A DNA stretch of 64,000 bases. Source: Ariolimax columbianus (lineage: Eukaryota > Mollusca > Gastropoda > Stylommatophora > Arionidae). The notes under the pieces are model-generated. The model had not been told where the DNA came from and made no database searches. It worked only from the letters and a program-made list of their open reading frames with translations. The DNA lies in the NCBI GenBank assembly GCA_036924085.1, contig JAVGWX010000002.1:47588916-47652915 (forward strand), read 5' to 3'. Position numbers and translations under genes: made by a program. Position 1 is the stretch's first letter. Each line of letters begins with the position of its first letter. Positions 8,982 to 20,489 of the stretch are shown here, piece by piece.

Positions 8982-9016
8982 CTGTGTACGCAGAAGAAGA
9001 AAAAGAAGAAGAAGAA
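8982..9016 (+). other. short 3' UTR and GAA-rich tail of copy 1
   Basis: After the stop codon only about ten bases (ACTGTGTACG-like) precede a tail made of GAA/AAAG repeats at 8992-9016. Truncated relatives at 17800-17832 and 21174-21200 end in GCGTACG plus (GAA)n, so this is the 3' terminus that the reverse transcriptase uses. Confidence 0.85.
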
Positions 9017-11560
9017 TCAACCAAACTCCACCAACATGAATCAACCAAACCCCAACAACATGAATCAACCCGACCCCGACCAACACGCTCCAACTACACT
9101 CCATCAACATGCTCCACCTAGACCCCACCAACATGCTCCAACCAGACCCCAACCAACATGAATCAACCAAACCCCAACAACATGAATAACCAAGACCCCA
9201 ACCAACACGCTCCAACTACACTCCACCAACATGCTCCAACCAGACCACGACCAACACGCTCCAACTACACTCTATCAACATGCTCCACCCAGACCCTACC
9301 AACATGCTCCAACCAGACCCCAACCAACATGCTCCAACCAGACCCCCACCAGCATGCTCCAACCAGACGCCACAAACATGATCCAATCAGACCCCCAACA
9401 AAATGCTCCAATCAGACCCCCACAAACATGCTCCAACCAGACCCCAACCAACATGATCCACCGAGACCCCCGCCAACATGCTCCAACCAGACCCCCGCCA
9501 ACATGCTCCAACCAGACCCCAACCAACATGCTCCAACCAGACCCCAACCAGCATACTCCAACCAGACGCCACCAACATGATCCAATCAGACCCCCACCAA
9601 CACGCTCCAACTACACTCCACCAACATGCTCCAATCAGACCCCACCAACACGCTCCAACCAGACCCCCATAAACATGCTCCAACCACACTCCACCAACAT
9701 ACTCCAACCAGACCCCCACCAACATGCTCCAACCACACTCCACCAACATGCTCCAATCAAACCCCCAACAATATGCTCCAACCACACTCCACCAACATGC
9801 TCCAACCACACTCCACCAACATGCTCCAACCACACTCCACCAACATGCTCCAACCACACTCCACCAACATGCTCCAACCGCACTGCACCAACATGCTCCA
9901 ACCATACTCCACCAACATGCTCCAACCAAACCCCCACCAACATGCTCCAACCACACTCCACCAACATGCTCCAACTACACTCCACCAACATGCTCCAACC
10001 AGACCCCACCAACACGCTCCAACAAGACCCCACCAACATGCTCCAACCAGACCCCCACCAACATGCTCCAGCCACACCCCACCAACATGCTCCAACCACA
10101 CTCCACTAACATGCTCCAACCACACTCCACCAACATGCTCCAACCACACTCCACCAACAACTCCAACTACACTCCACCAACATGTTCCGACCAGACCCCA
10201 CCAACACGCTCCAACAAGACCCCACCAACATGCTCCAACCAGACCCCCACCAACATGCTCCAGCCACACCTTACCAACATGCTCCAACCACACTCCACCA
10301 ACATGCTCCAATCAAACCCCCACCAACATGCTCCAACCACACTCCACCAAAATGCTCCAACCACACTCCACCAACATGCTCCAACCAGACCCCCCACCAA
10401 TATGCTCCAACCAGACCCCCGCCAACATGCTCCAACCAGACCCCGACCAACATGCTCAACCAGACCCCACCAACACGCTCTAACAAGACCCCCACCAGCA
10501 TGCTCCAACAGACCCCCACCAACATGCTTCAAGCACACTCCACCAACATGCTCCAGTGAGACCCCAACCAACATGCTCAGATCAGACCCCACCAACACGC
10601 TCCAAACAGACCCCCAACAACATGCTTCAACCACACTCCACCAACATGCTCCAATGAGATGCCAACTAACATGCTCCGATCAGACCCCTACCAACATGTT
10701 CCAACCAGACCTATACCAACCACACTCCACCAACACGCTCCAACCACACTCCACCAACACGCTCCAACCAGACCCCACCAACATGCTCCAATCAGACCCC
10801 TACCAACATGTTCCAACCAGACCCCTACCAACCACACTCCACCAACACGCTCCAACCACACTCCACCAACACGCTCCAACCAGACCCCACCAACATGCTC
10901 CAACCAGACCACACCAACATTGCTCCAACCAGACCCCACCAACATGCTCCAACCAGACCCCCCCCCCCCCCAACATGCTCCAACCAGACCCCACCAACAT
11001 GCTCCAACCAGACCCAACCAGCATTTCTCAAACCAGACCCCACCAACATTTCTCCAACCAGACTCCACTAACATGCTCCAACCAGACCCCCCCCCCCCCA
11101 ACATTTCTCCAACCACACTCCACCAACATGCTCCAATCAGACCCCCACCAACATGCTTCAACCAGACCACACCAACATGCTCCAACCAGACCCCACCAAC
11201 ATGCTCCAACCAGACCCAACCAGCATTTCTCCAACCAGACCCCACCAACCTTTCACCAACCAGACCCCACCAATATGCTCCAACCAGACCCCACCAACAT
11301 GCTCCAACCAGACCCAACCAGCATTTCTCCAACCAGACCCCACCAACCTTTCACCAACCAGACCCCACCAATATGCTCCAACCAGACCCAACTAGCATTT
11401 CTCCAACCAGACCCCACCAACATTTCTCCAACCAGACCCCCACCAACATTTCTCCAACCAGACCCCCACCAACATTTCTCCAACCAGACCCCACCAACAT
11501 GCTCCAACCAGACCCCACCAACATTTCTCCAACCAGATTCACACCATCATGCCTCTCATC
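9017..11560. repeat. 23/24-bp minisatellite, downstream block
   Basis: About 110 copies of the same 23-24 bp unit as at 1478-2540. The first part, 9017-9961, repeats the order of variant units found at 1494-2536 almost exactly, with a few unit deletions. Further 3' the units change to ACCAGACCCCACCAACATTTCTCC variants, with two C-runs at about 10959-10971 and 11090-11099. Very long frames on both strands (up to 624 codons on +) are repeat by-products. Confidence 0.95.
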
Positions 11561-11934
11561 TATTACCTCATTTTCTAACCACAACCCGTACTCTTTGAAT
11601 GGTGGTTATTATAAAACCAACTTGACCGTTTGAATTACATTGAAGACGGAAGCATACACGCTATATAATATGTCTTGTCTTTGTATGAATTTGATACACA
11701 AAGTAAATACGGTTTCCATATTATAATGGTTTGCACTATGACTGCATTAAGACTGAGCGTATCAGACAAGTTGTCATACCTTTCATAACCGGTTTCAGGG
11801 AATCATTTTGATCGACGTGTCCTTTATAGAGACACCAATCTATTTGTGGGTGGTCTAGGACGAACACGAAAATCTGTCTGGCAGTTGACATTGTAGTGAG
11901 TCTAAAACAACGTTCAGCAATGATATCCAATATG
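11561..11934. other. no gene recognised
   Basis: Single-copy-looking AT-rich sequence between two tandem arrays. No domain or RNA gene seen. Confidence 0.55.
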
Positions 11935-12420
11935 TGCTGGTCAGCAAAGTGTCCTGTGGGGCTAGCGAAGAGTCATATGGGATCAGCTAAGAGCTTAGAG
12001 TCCTGTGGGGTTCAGCGAAGAGTCATGATGGGCTCAGCGAAGCGATATGTGGGTATCAGCTAAGTGTCCTGTGGGGCTAGCGAAGAGTCATATGGGATCA
12101 GCTAAGAGCTTAGAGTCCTGTGGGGTTCAGCGAAGAGTCCTGATGGGCTCAGCGAAGCGATATGTGGGTATCAGCTAAGTGTCCTGTGGGGCTAGCGAAG
12201 AGTCAAATGGGATCAGCTAAGAGCTTAGAGTCCTGTGGGGTTCAGCGAAGAGTCCTGATGGGCTCAGCGAAGAGTCATATGGGATCAGCTAAGAGCTTAG
12301 AGTCCTGTGGGGTTCAGCGAAGAGTCCTGATGGGCTCAGCGAAGCGATATGTGGGTATCAGCTAAGTGTCCTGTGGGGCTCAGCAATGAGTCTTTTGGGG
12401 ATCAGCGAAAAGGTCTGCGG
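11935..12420. repeat. 115-bp satellite with internal subrepeats
   Basis: Units start at about 11951, 12066 and 12181 with GTCCTGTGGGGCTAGCGAAG. Each contains related sub-blocks built on CAGCGAAGAGTCCTG and TGGGATCAGCTAAGAGC. A partial, rearranged copy and diverged units continue to about 12510. Confidence 0.9.
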
Positions 12421-12537
12421 GGGTACACGATATGGGTCAGCGAAGAGCCATTTTGCTTTTAGCGAAGAGTTCTGTGGAGGTCAGGAGGAATCCTATAGGG
12501 ATTAACCAAGAGTCCTAGGAGGTGGGGTGGGTAGGGG

Positions 12538-12562
12538 TTGGGGGGGGGGGGGGGGGGGGGGG
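12538..12562. repeat. poly-G tract
   Basis: A run of about 22 G with one early T interruption. Could form a G-quadruplex on the + strand; also prone to sequencing length error. Confidence 0.85.
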
Positions 12563-13040
12563 TTGTGATCGAAGTGCCATATGGAGGTCAGCGTCAAGTC
12601 AATATTTGGCCAACCAGATCGTTTTAGGAGGTATAAATAGTTACATCAGGGTCCAACAAGTGTCATGTGATGACATCAATACAAACAAGTTGTCACAAAA
12701 TAGACATCACTATCTGGGATGAAGTGTTAGTATCGTCTTGGTACTAGTTCTTTGCTTTTTGTAACGTCGCTTTCCATGATGTCTGTCTTTACATAATATC
12801 TAGCCCATCTCATGTACACATATGTAGGCCACTGGAGATTGTTGATAACATACGGTGATTAAACACGACACCTCTACCATGACAGACCATCTATCAAGCT
12901 GCTGAGAGGTGGGGGAGGGGGGAGGGTGGCGGGGGAACGATCAAGAACCAAAACTAGTTTTTAGAATTCGGTTATTGTTCGTGGATTTCTAATTTCAACT
13001 AACGAGAAAGTAAGGAGCATCCAGAGAATGGTGATCAAGT
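12563..13040. other. no gene recognised
   Basis: No coding or RNA feature found. A purine-rich GGGGGAGGGGGGAGGG stretch lies near 12908-12935. Confidence 0.5.
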
Positions 13041-13052
13041 GTATAAGGACAT

Positions 13053-13420
13053 GGGATCAAGACGCCGAGCAGCGCATGAACTGCAGTGGTCAGCGGCCCA
13101 TAGCTGACTGCTAGCGCCAGGGCCAGCGAACCATAGCTGCCAAGACCCTTCTACACTTCCACGCGGTTATCCTGGATAACAGGCTGCAGCAGGGCAGACT
13201 GGCTAAGGAGAAGGGATCGAAGAGGGAATGCTAACCCGGTACTCAAAAAATGCTTCCTGGAGTTGGATGTGTTGGACCGAAAGGTGCAAATATCGCAGCC
13301 AAGCTGTAAACTACAACACAACGCATTCCGTTCTCTGGACTACATTCCGGTACTTAAGCCATTTCAGGGTTTGGTAGTGGGAGATTGAGAACGAACGAAG
13401 AAGAAGAAGAAGAAGAAGAA
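13053..13420 (+). mobile_element. SINE-like retroposon, family A, full length
   Basis: About 368 bp, beginning GGGATCAAG and ending GAGATTGAGAACGAACGAAG plus (GAA)n. Flanked by a near-perfect target-site duplication, GTATAAGGACAT at 13041-13052 and GTATAATGACAT at 13421-13432. Other copies are at 14523, 17229 and 60361. No open frame spans the element and I see no clear tRNA-like A or B box, so its origin is unknown; it could be the 3' end of an unidentified LINE. The 3' end and GAA tail resemble the LINE fragment ending near 32560, a possible partner. Confidence 0.8.
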
Positions 13421-13432
13421 GTATAATGACAT

Positions 13433-14510
13433 GCCAGGTAAGTGGGGAACAGATTCCGTGGCGACACAAAACCACCAACGAAACCTAATTTCTTGTCAAC
13501 ATTCACAAGCAAGACAAGGACATTATTTGTGTTCTTCGTTATTTTCATTGTGCGTTGTCCTATGTTCCTCGTGGAGACCTTTCATCGGTTACGTAAGTTT
13601 CGTTTCAGTCCTTGTCCTAACGTGTCCTCCATGGTAGTGTACTCTGTATTTTGACATTCAAGGGGCAGCTCTAGCTGAGGAACCACCCCCCTAATCTTAA
13701 GACACGAAAGCGCGAAACGCAGGATATTCGAATCGGGCATGTTTCAAGCATCTCCCCCGTCTCAAGGGAGGGCAATCGAGCGCCTTGTCCTACCGGAAGC
13801 GGCAGATAACCTCGGTAGGCCTTGTATACGTAGTGTACGTACAATAAATCTTTGCAGTAGAAAAACGAAAAGCCGGTGCTCGGATAAAAATTCTAAAACG
13901 TAATTAAATTCCGACCAAATATTGAAGGTCAGAAAGTAGTGGTCTCTCCATCTTACACAATATACAACAGGCCCATCCCTTGTGTGACTGAGCACTCGTA
14001 TGCACATATGACCTCTACACCCCTCGGGATAGAAGATGAACGTCCTGAAGATTGTTTGTTTCAGTGCAGCTTCAGACTCCAATATTATTGTGTTTTGACG
14101 AGTTATCGTTGGCCGGACCGGATCCGCAGAAAGGTTGGAAGGTACTGACTAGTGAAATATAGAAAAAGAAATGAAAGAAAACGCAAGGCATGAACAATTG
14201 TGAACTAGCCAGAGACGAAGATATCAATGGCGAACAGTTTTGAAAGCATTCGGAAATGATGTTCACTTAACAGTGGATAATAATGCCAGGTAATAAATAG
14301 TCCGAAATTTATCCTACAAATAGATAAAACCATCATGAAGTGGATGCAGAAAACGTTAAAGAAGTCTAAGGATAAGGAAGAGTAGAACACACACACACAA
14401 AAGTGTTTGAAACAGGAGTAGATGAGAAATATTAAGAATAATTAATTAAAAGAAGGATATGTGTAGCAAGCCTCAAAATGGCGAGCTCCATGTCTATATC
14501 GTAGGAGAAA
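13433..14510. other. no gene recognised
   Basis: Short frames on both strands, none with recognisable domains. A stretch near 13735-13775 resembles one near 18370-18400 (CATGTTTCAAGC...TCTCAAGGGA), perhaps an old dispersed repeat. Confidence 0.5.
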
Positions 14511-14522
14511 ACGGTGAAATAC

Positions 14523-14677
14523 TCTGACGAAGACGGATGTGTCGGACCGAAAGGTGCAAATATCGCAGTCAAGCTGTAAACTAGCGAGACAACGCATTGC
14601 GTTCTCCAGACTACATCCTGCTACTTGTAAAGCCCTGTTCAGGGCTTGGTAGCGGGAGATTGAGAACGAAAACAGAG
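14523..14677 (+). mobile_element. SINE-like retroposon, family A, 5'-truncated
   Basis: Only the 3' 155 bp, from near GGATGTGTCGGACCG to GAGATTGAGAACGAAAACAG. Flanked by a perfect 12-bp duplication ACGGTGAAATAC at 14511-14522 and 14678-14689, which shows insertion by target-primed reverse transcription. Confidence 0.85.
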
Positions 14678-14689
14678 ACGGTGAAATAC

Positions 14690-15655
14690 GAGTTTACCCA
14701 TAAAAGGTCGCTGGTGAAAGGTGCCCTGTCATTACCCTGACTGGTCTAGCTGGTCGACAAGCAGTATACTATTGATACAAGGACACTAAAGGAACTTAAA
14801 TGGACTGATATGGACTTGAATAAAGCTAAAGCACTCCTGCATAGACACGCAACAAATTAACAATATAATATGTTAGTGGACTCGGTGGAAAGTAGCCAGA
14901 AATGATAGAATTTATGAAGGAATGCCAAGATGGAAAATTGAGGGCTAATATATATATATTATATCTCAATGGTTGTCTGATATATTGTTAGGAAGAGAAA
15001 AGTGGCAAGAAATGGAATTAGCCGTACCACTTCATAGAACCCGAAGATTTATCACAATGAACTCTCTAGCATACACTTCGTCACCGACAGCATTATATGC
15101 TACAGTACTACCCCCTTTCCATCCCTTCCCCACCCTTTAAGAGAAGGACAAATGATGCGCGCCACTAAAATGGGAGATAAGTGTGGCGGTTTCCACGAAT
15201 TGTCTTATGTAGAAGTTCTCCAACCTTTTGCTCCATGAAACAGTTAATAATATTAGCGACTGTCTCTGAGAACCAAATATCGTTTGTTCTATGTGGGTTC
15301 TGAAAATCGACATTTCCACATTTGAGTTTAAAATTGAGACATTTTGAAACAAATATTTATGAATCATGTCTTGGGCTACACCAACGTGAGGTTCAGTCTG
15401 GCCTGAGAAACATGCTGACATCTTACAACACAAACGATCTCCAACCTTGCCAATCCAACGTGATCAAATCCTGTCAATAAATATTTATTAACTTTGACTA
15501 GGGATGTACCCAATATTATCTCCGTATTCGTCTCAGAAAGTCAATTTGCATTCGGTCGAATGTTACACTGTAATCGAAAATGAATAGTACATCTTGAGTT
15601 CAGTACTGGCGGAAACTGCTGGTGAGACAACATATGCTGTCTTCTAACTTAACGT
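14690..15655. other. no gene recognised
   Basis: AT-rich sequence with a short TA run near 14950-14970. No conserved coding signal. Confidence 0.5.
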
Positions 15656-16426
15656 CTTTATCCTGGTTTAGAAGGCTCTGCAGAGTCTGTATACAAACGA
15701 GTTTTTTCTGTTTCACTTGATCTAGAAAATATGATCATCCAATCTATTTATTTTTGGATGCATTAATTCACCCTGCATCCACTGTGCATCTCCTGCATTT
15801 ACCACCCTCTAAACAAATATGTCCTAATATCTGATCTCGACATTTCTTTAATTAATTTGTAGCTGTGTCCTTTTCTTCTTGTAGCCGGCTGTACTTTGAA
15901 AAACTTGTTATGATCTAACTTATCTTTTCCCTTCATTATCTTACAAATCTGTATTCACCTCGACTTCTTCTATTTTCTAGACACCGAAAGCCAGTTTTTC
16001 TGATTCTTTCCTCATAACTGTAATTCTGGAATTCCACTATCAGTTCTTTCCTTCTTCTTTCAATTCTTTCTAACATGTTTCTATCCCTTCTACGATAATG
16101 ACTCCACGCCTGTACACAGTACTCCAATGAAGGTCTAACTAGAGCTTTATACTATTTCCTTGCTCCTATGTTTAATATTTCTTTTTATCATACATAACAT
16201 TGCATTTGCATTTTTACTGCTACCTGAACTTGCTCACTCACCTTTCCTGTATGGTCTATTATAACCCCCAGGTCTTTTCCCTTATCTATCTTTCTAATAT
16301 TGTTCTCTCCAATACTGTAATTATGTTCCATATTGGATCTACCCATGTGGATGACTGTACATTTATCTACATTAAACTCCATTTGCCAGCTTACATACCA
16401 CTCTCGAATTTTATCTAAATCCGACC

Positions 16427-16429
<3 letters not shown>

Positions 16430-16468
<39 letters not shown>
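16430..16468. repeat. (TA)n microsatellite
   Basis: About 19 TA repeats inside the CR1-like sequence, between RT palm and thumb on the minus strand. The reading frame on either side is displaced by it. Confidence 0.9.
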
Positions 16469-16471
<3 letters not shown>

Positions 16472-17228
16472 TTCTGCTTTATATGAGACACTACTGCGTA
16501 GTTTTGTGTCATCAGCAAATTGTGCAATCATGGATCCCATATCAATGTCCAAATCGTTTATATATATCAAGAATAAAATTGGTCCCAAAACCGAGCCATG
16601 TGGTACTCCACTCTTCACTTCACACCACTCAGAGTACTCCTTATTTATGCCCACCCTCTGCCTTCTTCCCATTAACCAATTTTCAATCCATATGGCAACT
16701 ACGCAACCTAGTCCATGTGATTTTAACTTTCCAAAAAATCTTTGATGAGGTACTCTTTCAATGGCCTTCTCAAAATCTAGATAAATAACGTCCACTGGCT
16801 TCCCTTCATCTATCAGTTTAGTAACCTCCTCCATGAATTCTAATAGATTTGTTAAGCATGATCTCCCTCTAGTAAACACATGCGTAGTTTTGTGTTATCC
16901 GCGAATTTTGATATCATGGATCCAATATCAATGTCCAAATCGTTTATATATATATCAAGAATACATTTTTTCCCCAACACCGATATCTGTGGCACTCCAC
17001 TTTTTACCACTCAAAGTATTCCTTATTAATGCCCACATTCTCCCTTCTTTTCAATAACCAATTTTCTATACATTTGGCCATGGCTTCTTCCCCACTTATT
17101 TTATTTGCTAACCTTGGTAAGTCTATGCTCACTATTCCTGACTAGATTAAACTTGACTAAATTGTTACAATGTTTTATTTAATTATTGACTAACATTTTA
17201 CAGACTTTGCTCCTTAAACTCATAGGTC

Positions 17229-17974
17229 GGGATCAAGATGCTGAGCAGGCATGAGCTACAGTGGTCAGCGACTCATAGCTGACTGCTAGCGTCAGGGCCA
17301 GCGAACCAAAGCTGCCAAGACCCTTCTACACTTCCACGCGGTGATACAGGATAACAGGCTGCAGCAGGGCAGACTGGCTAAGGAGAGGTGATTGAAGAGG
17401 GAATACTAACACGGTACTTAAAAAATACGTGCTGAAGTCAGATGTGTTGGACCAGATACATGGCCAAATGGGAAACAGAACATACTGGCTACACAAAAAA
17501 TGATGCCTATTACCAGTTGAACAGAAGAGAGCAGGTCGTGGTCTTCAGACTTCTCACAGGCCACAAAAGACTGAGGACCACCTATTCAATTAACTGAAGA
17601 TAGGTGGCACTGACAAATGCACTTGTGGTACCGGGAAAATGACCGCTGAACATCTGCTGCAAAATTGCTCGACATATGAGGACCAGAGAAAGCACATGTG
17701 GCCATCACCAGTTGCAATACCAGACAAGCTATATGGCAGTGTCGACAGCCTCAGGATGACAGCTGCTTTCTTTGAACAAATATAAGTTGACGTCTGACAG
17801 CGTACGAAGAAGAAGAAGAAGAAGAAGAAGAAGATGTGTTGGACCGAAAGGTGCAAATATTGCAGTCAAGCTGTAAACTACGACATAACGCATTCCGTTC
17901 TCTGGACTATATTCTGCTACTTAAGCCTTTTCAGTGTTTGGTAGTGGGAGATTGAGAATGAACGAAGCCAAGCC
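17229..17974 (+). mobile_element. SINE-like family A copy split by a nested retrotransposon
   Basis: A family A copy (17229-17453 plus 17846-17974) inserted into the CR1-like element. Target-site duplication AAACTCATAGGTC (17216-17228) and AAACTCACAGGTC (17975-17987), one mismatch. Begins GGGATCAAG as in the other full-length copies and ends GAATGAACGAAGCC. A 5'-truncated copy of the main retrotransposon sits in its middle. Confidence 0.85.
17454..17832 (+). mobile_element. 5'-truncated copy of the main retrotransposon nested in a SINE
   Basis: Encodes residues equivalent to about 1189-1302 of the 5073-8981 protein, with frameshifts: RYMAKWETEH, NAYYQLNRREQVVVFR-type sequence and the CxC...H...C region. 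Ends GCGTACG plus (GAA)n. Flanked by GATGTGTTGGACC at 17441-17453 and 17833-17845, a perfect 13-bp target-site duplication of SINE sequence. Confidence 0.92.
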
Positions 17975-18159
17975 AAACTCACAGGTCATTTGCTGGATCT
18001 GATTTTTTGGGGGCTTTTTTGAACAATAGAATCACTCCTGCATCTTTTCAATCCCCTGGACCAATTCCCTTCGCAAGTTATTGAGAACATAATATAGTCA
18101 TTGGTTTTGCTAACAGGTCTCTAATCTCAAACACGAATTTTGAATGAGTACCGCCTTGA

Positions 18160-18604
18160 CAGACGATGTTGAGAGACTCTTTCTGTAAAAAGCGAATGCA
18201 TGTTGAATGTAGCAGCGTTAAGTTCGGTTATATTATATCGCCTGTTGAAACAAATGTGCGAAGGATATTCAGCGTCTATGTGTACCGAATTTGTTCCACG
18301 AACAGCTTAAACAAAGCGTCATCAGTTAGTGGTATTCAAAAATTTGCAATATTATAATTCGTCGCTCTCCCCATGTTTCAAGCTATCCCTGATCTCAAGG
18401 GAAGTGGGACCAGATTGTCTGCATCCTAAATGAGCTCCAGTCGTTTTGACTTATGTCTTGCCACTGCCTCAAGGTAGTTCGAGACCAGAGAGTGAGGTTG
18501 ATGACCAGCCCAGTTTATTCCTCACTATAATCCAAATACAGCGCAAGTAACATCAAGACACAACGGTCTGATGTTGTCACCATCATCGCCTGCGACAGCA
18601 AATA
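18160..18604. other. no gene recognised
   Basis: No supported feature; a 63-codon frame at 18166-18357 has no recognisable similarity. Confidence 0.5.
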
Positions 18605-18935
18605 ACTTTTAACTAACACAAAATTCAGTAGACTTAACTAACACAAAATTCAGTAGACTTGACTTGACTAACACCAAAGTCAGTAGACATGACTAACACC
18701 AAAGTCAGTAGACTTAACTAATACAAAAGTCAGCAGACTTAACTAACACAAAAAGTCAGTATACTTAACTAACACAAAAGTTTGTTGACTTAATTAACAC
18801 AAAAGTCTGTTGACTTGACTAACACAACAGTCTGTAGACTTGACTAACACAAAAGTCCGTTGACTTAACTAGCACAAACGTCTGTCGACTTAACTAACAC
18901 AAAAGTCTGTTGACTTAATTAACACAATTTTGGAT
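18605..18935. repeat. about 26-bp minisatellite
   Basis: About twelve degenerate copies of a unit near GACTTAACTAACACAAAAGT plus CTGTT or CAGTA. Confidence 0.88.
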
Positions 18936-19309
18936 ATAGAGCGCTCACCCTATATTAATAAAAGACCGAATATTTCTGTTTTTCTATGTATTTGTATTAA
19001 ACATAATATTTGTTTGATGGTCTAAATAAATCATTAGGCTAATCTCAGAACCTGTATGAAAATCAATCCGGGATTATTTCAATCAAAGAAGGACTAGCAG
19101 ATCAAGTTTCAATAAAGCTGGAGAAACGACACGGCTGCTTGTTTTCACCGTCTCTATAACACATTTTCTTTGATGATGATGGAAAATGTTGTTCGACGTT
19201 GTAATAGGAGTGTCAAAGTCAATGGTATCAATGTTAATGCCATCATATTTACTGTTGATCGTCATACTGGGAGGATCAACAGCACCGTTATAAATGCTGC
19301 TTGAAGAAC

Positions 19310-19690
19310 ATTAACAGCACAGTCAAAGAGTTTTGCAGGAAAATAAGCACATTGAAGACAAAGACTTTGGTAATAGCCAAGCAACATAGGAAAATGGATA
19401 TAATTATCAAAGGAGAAATCATCGAACAAGTACAGAAGTTCACATATTTAGAGCAAAGCATGACACCAAATGCCCGCAATAACAGACATTAAGACCAGGG
19501 TTGCATTGGAAAAATTGAGGAAAACAGAAATTGCTAGCATCAAAGAATATCATAATAGAACTGAAGAAAAGAATATTCGCCACTCACATATAGTCAACTG
19601 CATTGTATGGAGCGGACACATGGACTTGCCTAAGGGATTTTCAGGTGAAATCTGTGTACCGCTAAGCCGAGAGTAGGAGCACTGCCACAA
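19310..19690 (+). pseudogene. LINE reverse transcriptase thumb fragment
   Basis: Two frames joined by a frameshift read KTKTLVIAKQ..., GEIIEQVQKFTYLEQSMT, DIKTRVALEKLRK and IVNCIVWS. This is the typical KTKxMVI...VxxFxYLGS...IKxRIxxA pattern downstream of the RT catalytic motif in RTE-like LINEs. No upstream palm is present. Non-functional. Confidence 0.72.
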
Positions 19691-19839
19691 TTAGAGCATG
19701 TCGTATAATAGACGAGTATTTGTCCGGTCTAACACACTAGGACAGAAGCCATTGTAACTCATCGAAATGTGCATCCACTATTCACACAGGTCATTGAAAG
19801 CTGATTGTGGAACAGTCATCTGGGTTTGAAAAAAGTTAC

Positions 19840-20475
19840 AAAACAGTACCCCAAATATAATACAGAACAAAAATTATTATAAAACAATACCCCAAATATA
19901 ATACAGAACAAAATTATTATAAAACAGTACCCCAAATATAATACAGAAAAAAAGTTATAAAGCAGTACCCCAAATATAATACAAAACAAAATTATTATAA
20001 AACAGTACCCCAAATATAATACAGAAAAAAGTTAGAAAACAGTACCCCAAATATAATGCAGAAAAAATTTATAAAACCGTACCCCAAATATAATACAAAA
20101 CAAAATTATTATAAAACAGTACCTCAAATATAATACAGAAACAAAATTATTAAACAGTACCCCAAATATAATTCAGAAAAAAGTTATAAAACAGTACTAC
20201 AAATATAATACACAAACAAGTTATAAAATAGTACTTCAAATATAATACACAAAAACGTTATAAAGCAGTACTACAAATATAATACACAAACAAGTTACTA
20301 AACAGTACCACAAATTTAAAGCAGAAAAAGTAATAAAACAGTACCACGAATAAAATACACAAAAAGTTATAAAACAGTACCACAAATACAATACACAAAA
20401 AGTTATAAAACAGGACCACAAATATAATACAGAGAAAAGTTATAAAACAGTATCTCAAATATAATACATGCACGT
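19840..20475. repeat. about 39-bp AT-rich minisatellite
   Basis: About seventeen copies of a unit near AAACAGTACCCCAAATATAA plus TACAGAACAAAATTATTATA, with length variation. Similar sequence reappears at 22750-22850, beyond two retrotransposon fragments, suggesting the array was split. Confidence 0.88.
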
Positions 20476-20489
20476 TTTTCTTCTGCGAT

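Larger units (their letters stand above)
2541..9016 (+). mobile_element. full-length non-LTR retrotransposon with rRNA-derived 5' leader (copy 1)
   Basis: A complete element embedded in the 23/24-bp array. Order: about 960 bp of 18S rRNA sequence, tandem 18S::28S units, a 28S 3' terminal block, about 520 bp of unique leader, one intact ORF with apurinic-type endonuclease, reverse transcriptase, RNase H and a C-terminal CCHC motif, then a short 3' UTR and a GAA-rich tail. The RNase H domain and C-terminal motif point to the I superfamily (I/Nimb/Ingi-like); the exact clade is uncertain. No ORF1 (gag) is recognisable. The left edge is set where array sequence gives way to 18S, the right edge where GAA repeats meet array sequence. 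The 18S part at 2541-3430 may be a one-off capture rather than part of the standard element, because copy 2 starts further 3'. Related sequence occurs at 17454, 21174, 33773 and 52271. Confidence 0.93.
15660..18155 (-). mobile_element. CR1-like non-LTR retrotransposon, broken
   Basis: Read on the minus strand. RT fingers near 18150-17990 (EIRDLLAKP..., then KKSDPAND), interrupted by a family A SINE, then a degraded palm region 17220-16880, then a better-preserved palm 16879-16480 with GRSCLTNLLEF, VIYLDFEKA, GVPHGSVLGPILFLIYINDL and FADDTKL. The thumb follows at 16380-15930 (GVIIDHTGK; MEYCVQAWSHY) and then the C-terminus and 3' UTR to about 15660. The 3' part matches the fragment at 49290-49650. 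Palm sequence occurs twice (about 17060-16880 and again within 16880-16480), so a partial duplication or a second insertion is present. Stop codons and frameshifts make it non-functional. Confidence 0.85.

Noticed and set aside
2541..9016. Site-specific rDNA insertion (R1/R2/R7/R8-type element sitting in rDNA)
   Set aside because: No rRNA sequence follows the 3' end, the leader joins 18S to 28S without spacers, and copy 2 has the same leader within a different array.
9724..11598. 624-codon proline/threonine/asparagine-rich frame and its relatives on both strands
   Set aside because: Produced by the 23/24-bp minisatellite. Unit length varies and several frames on both strands are equally open.
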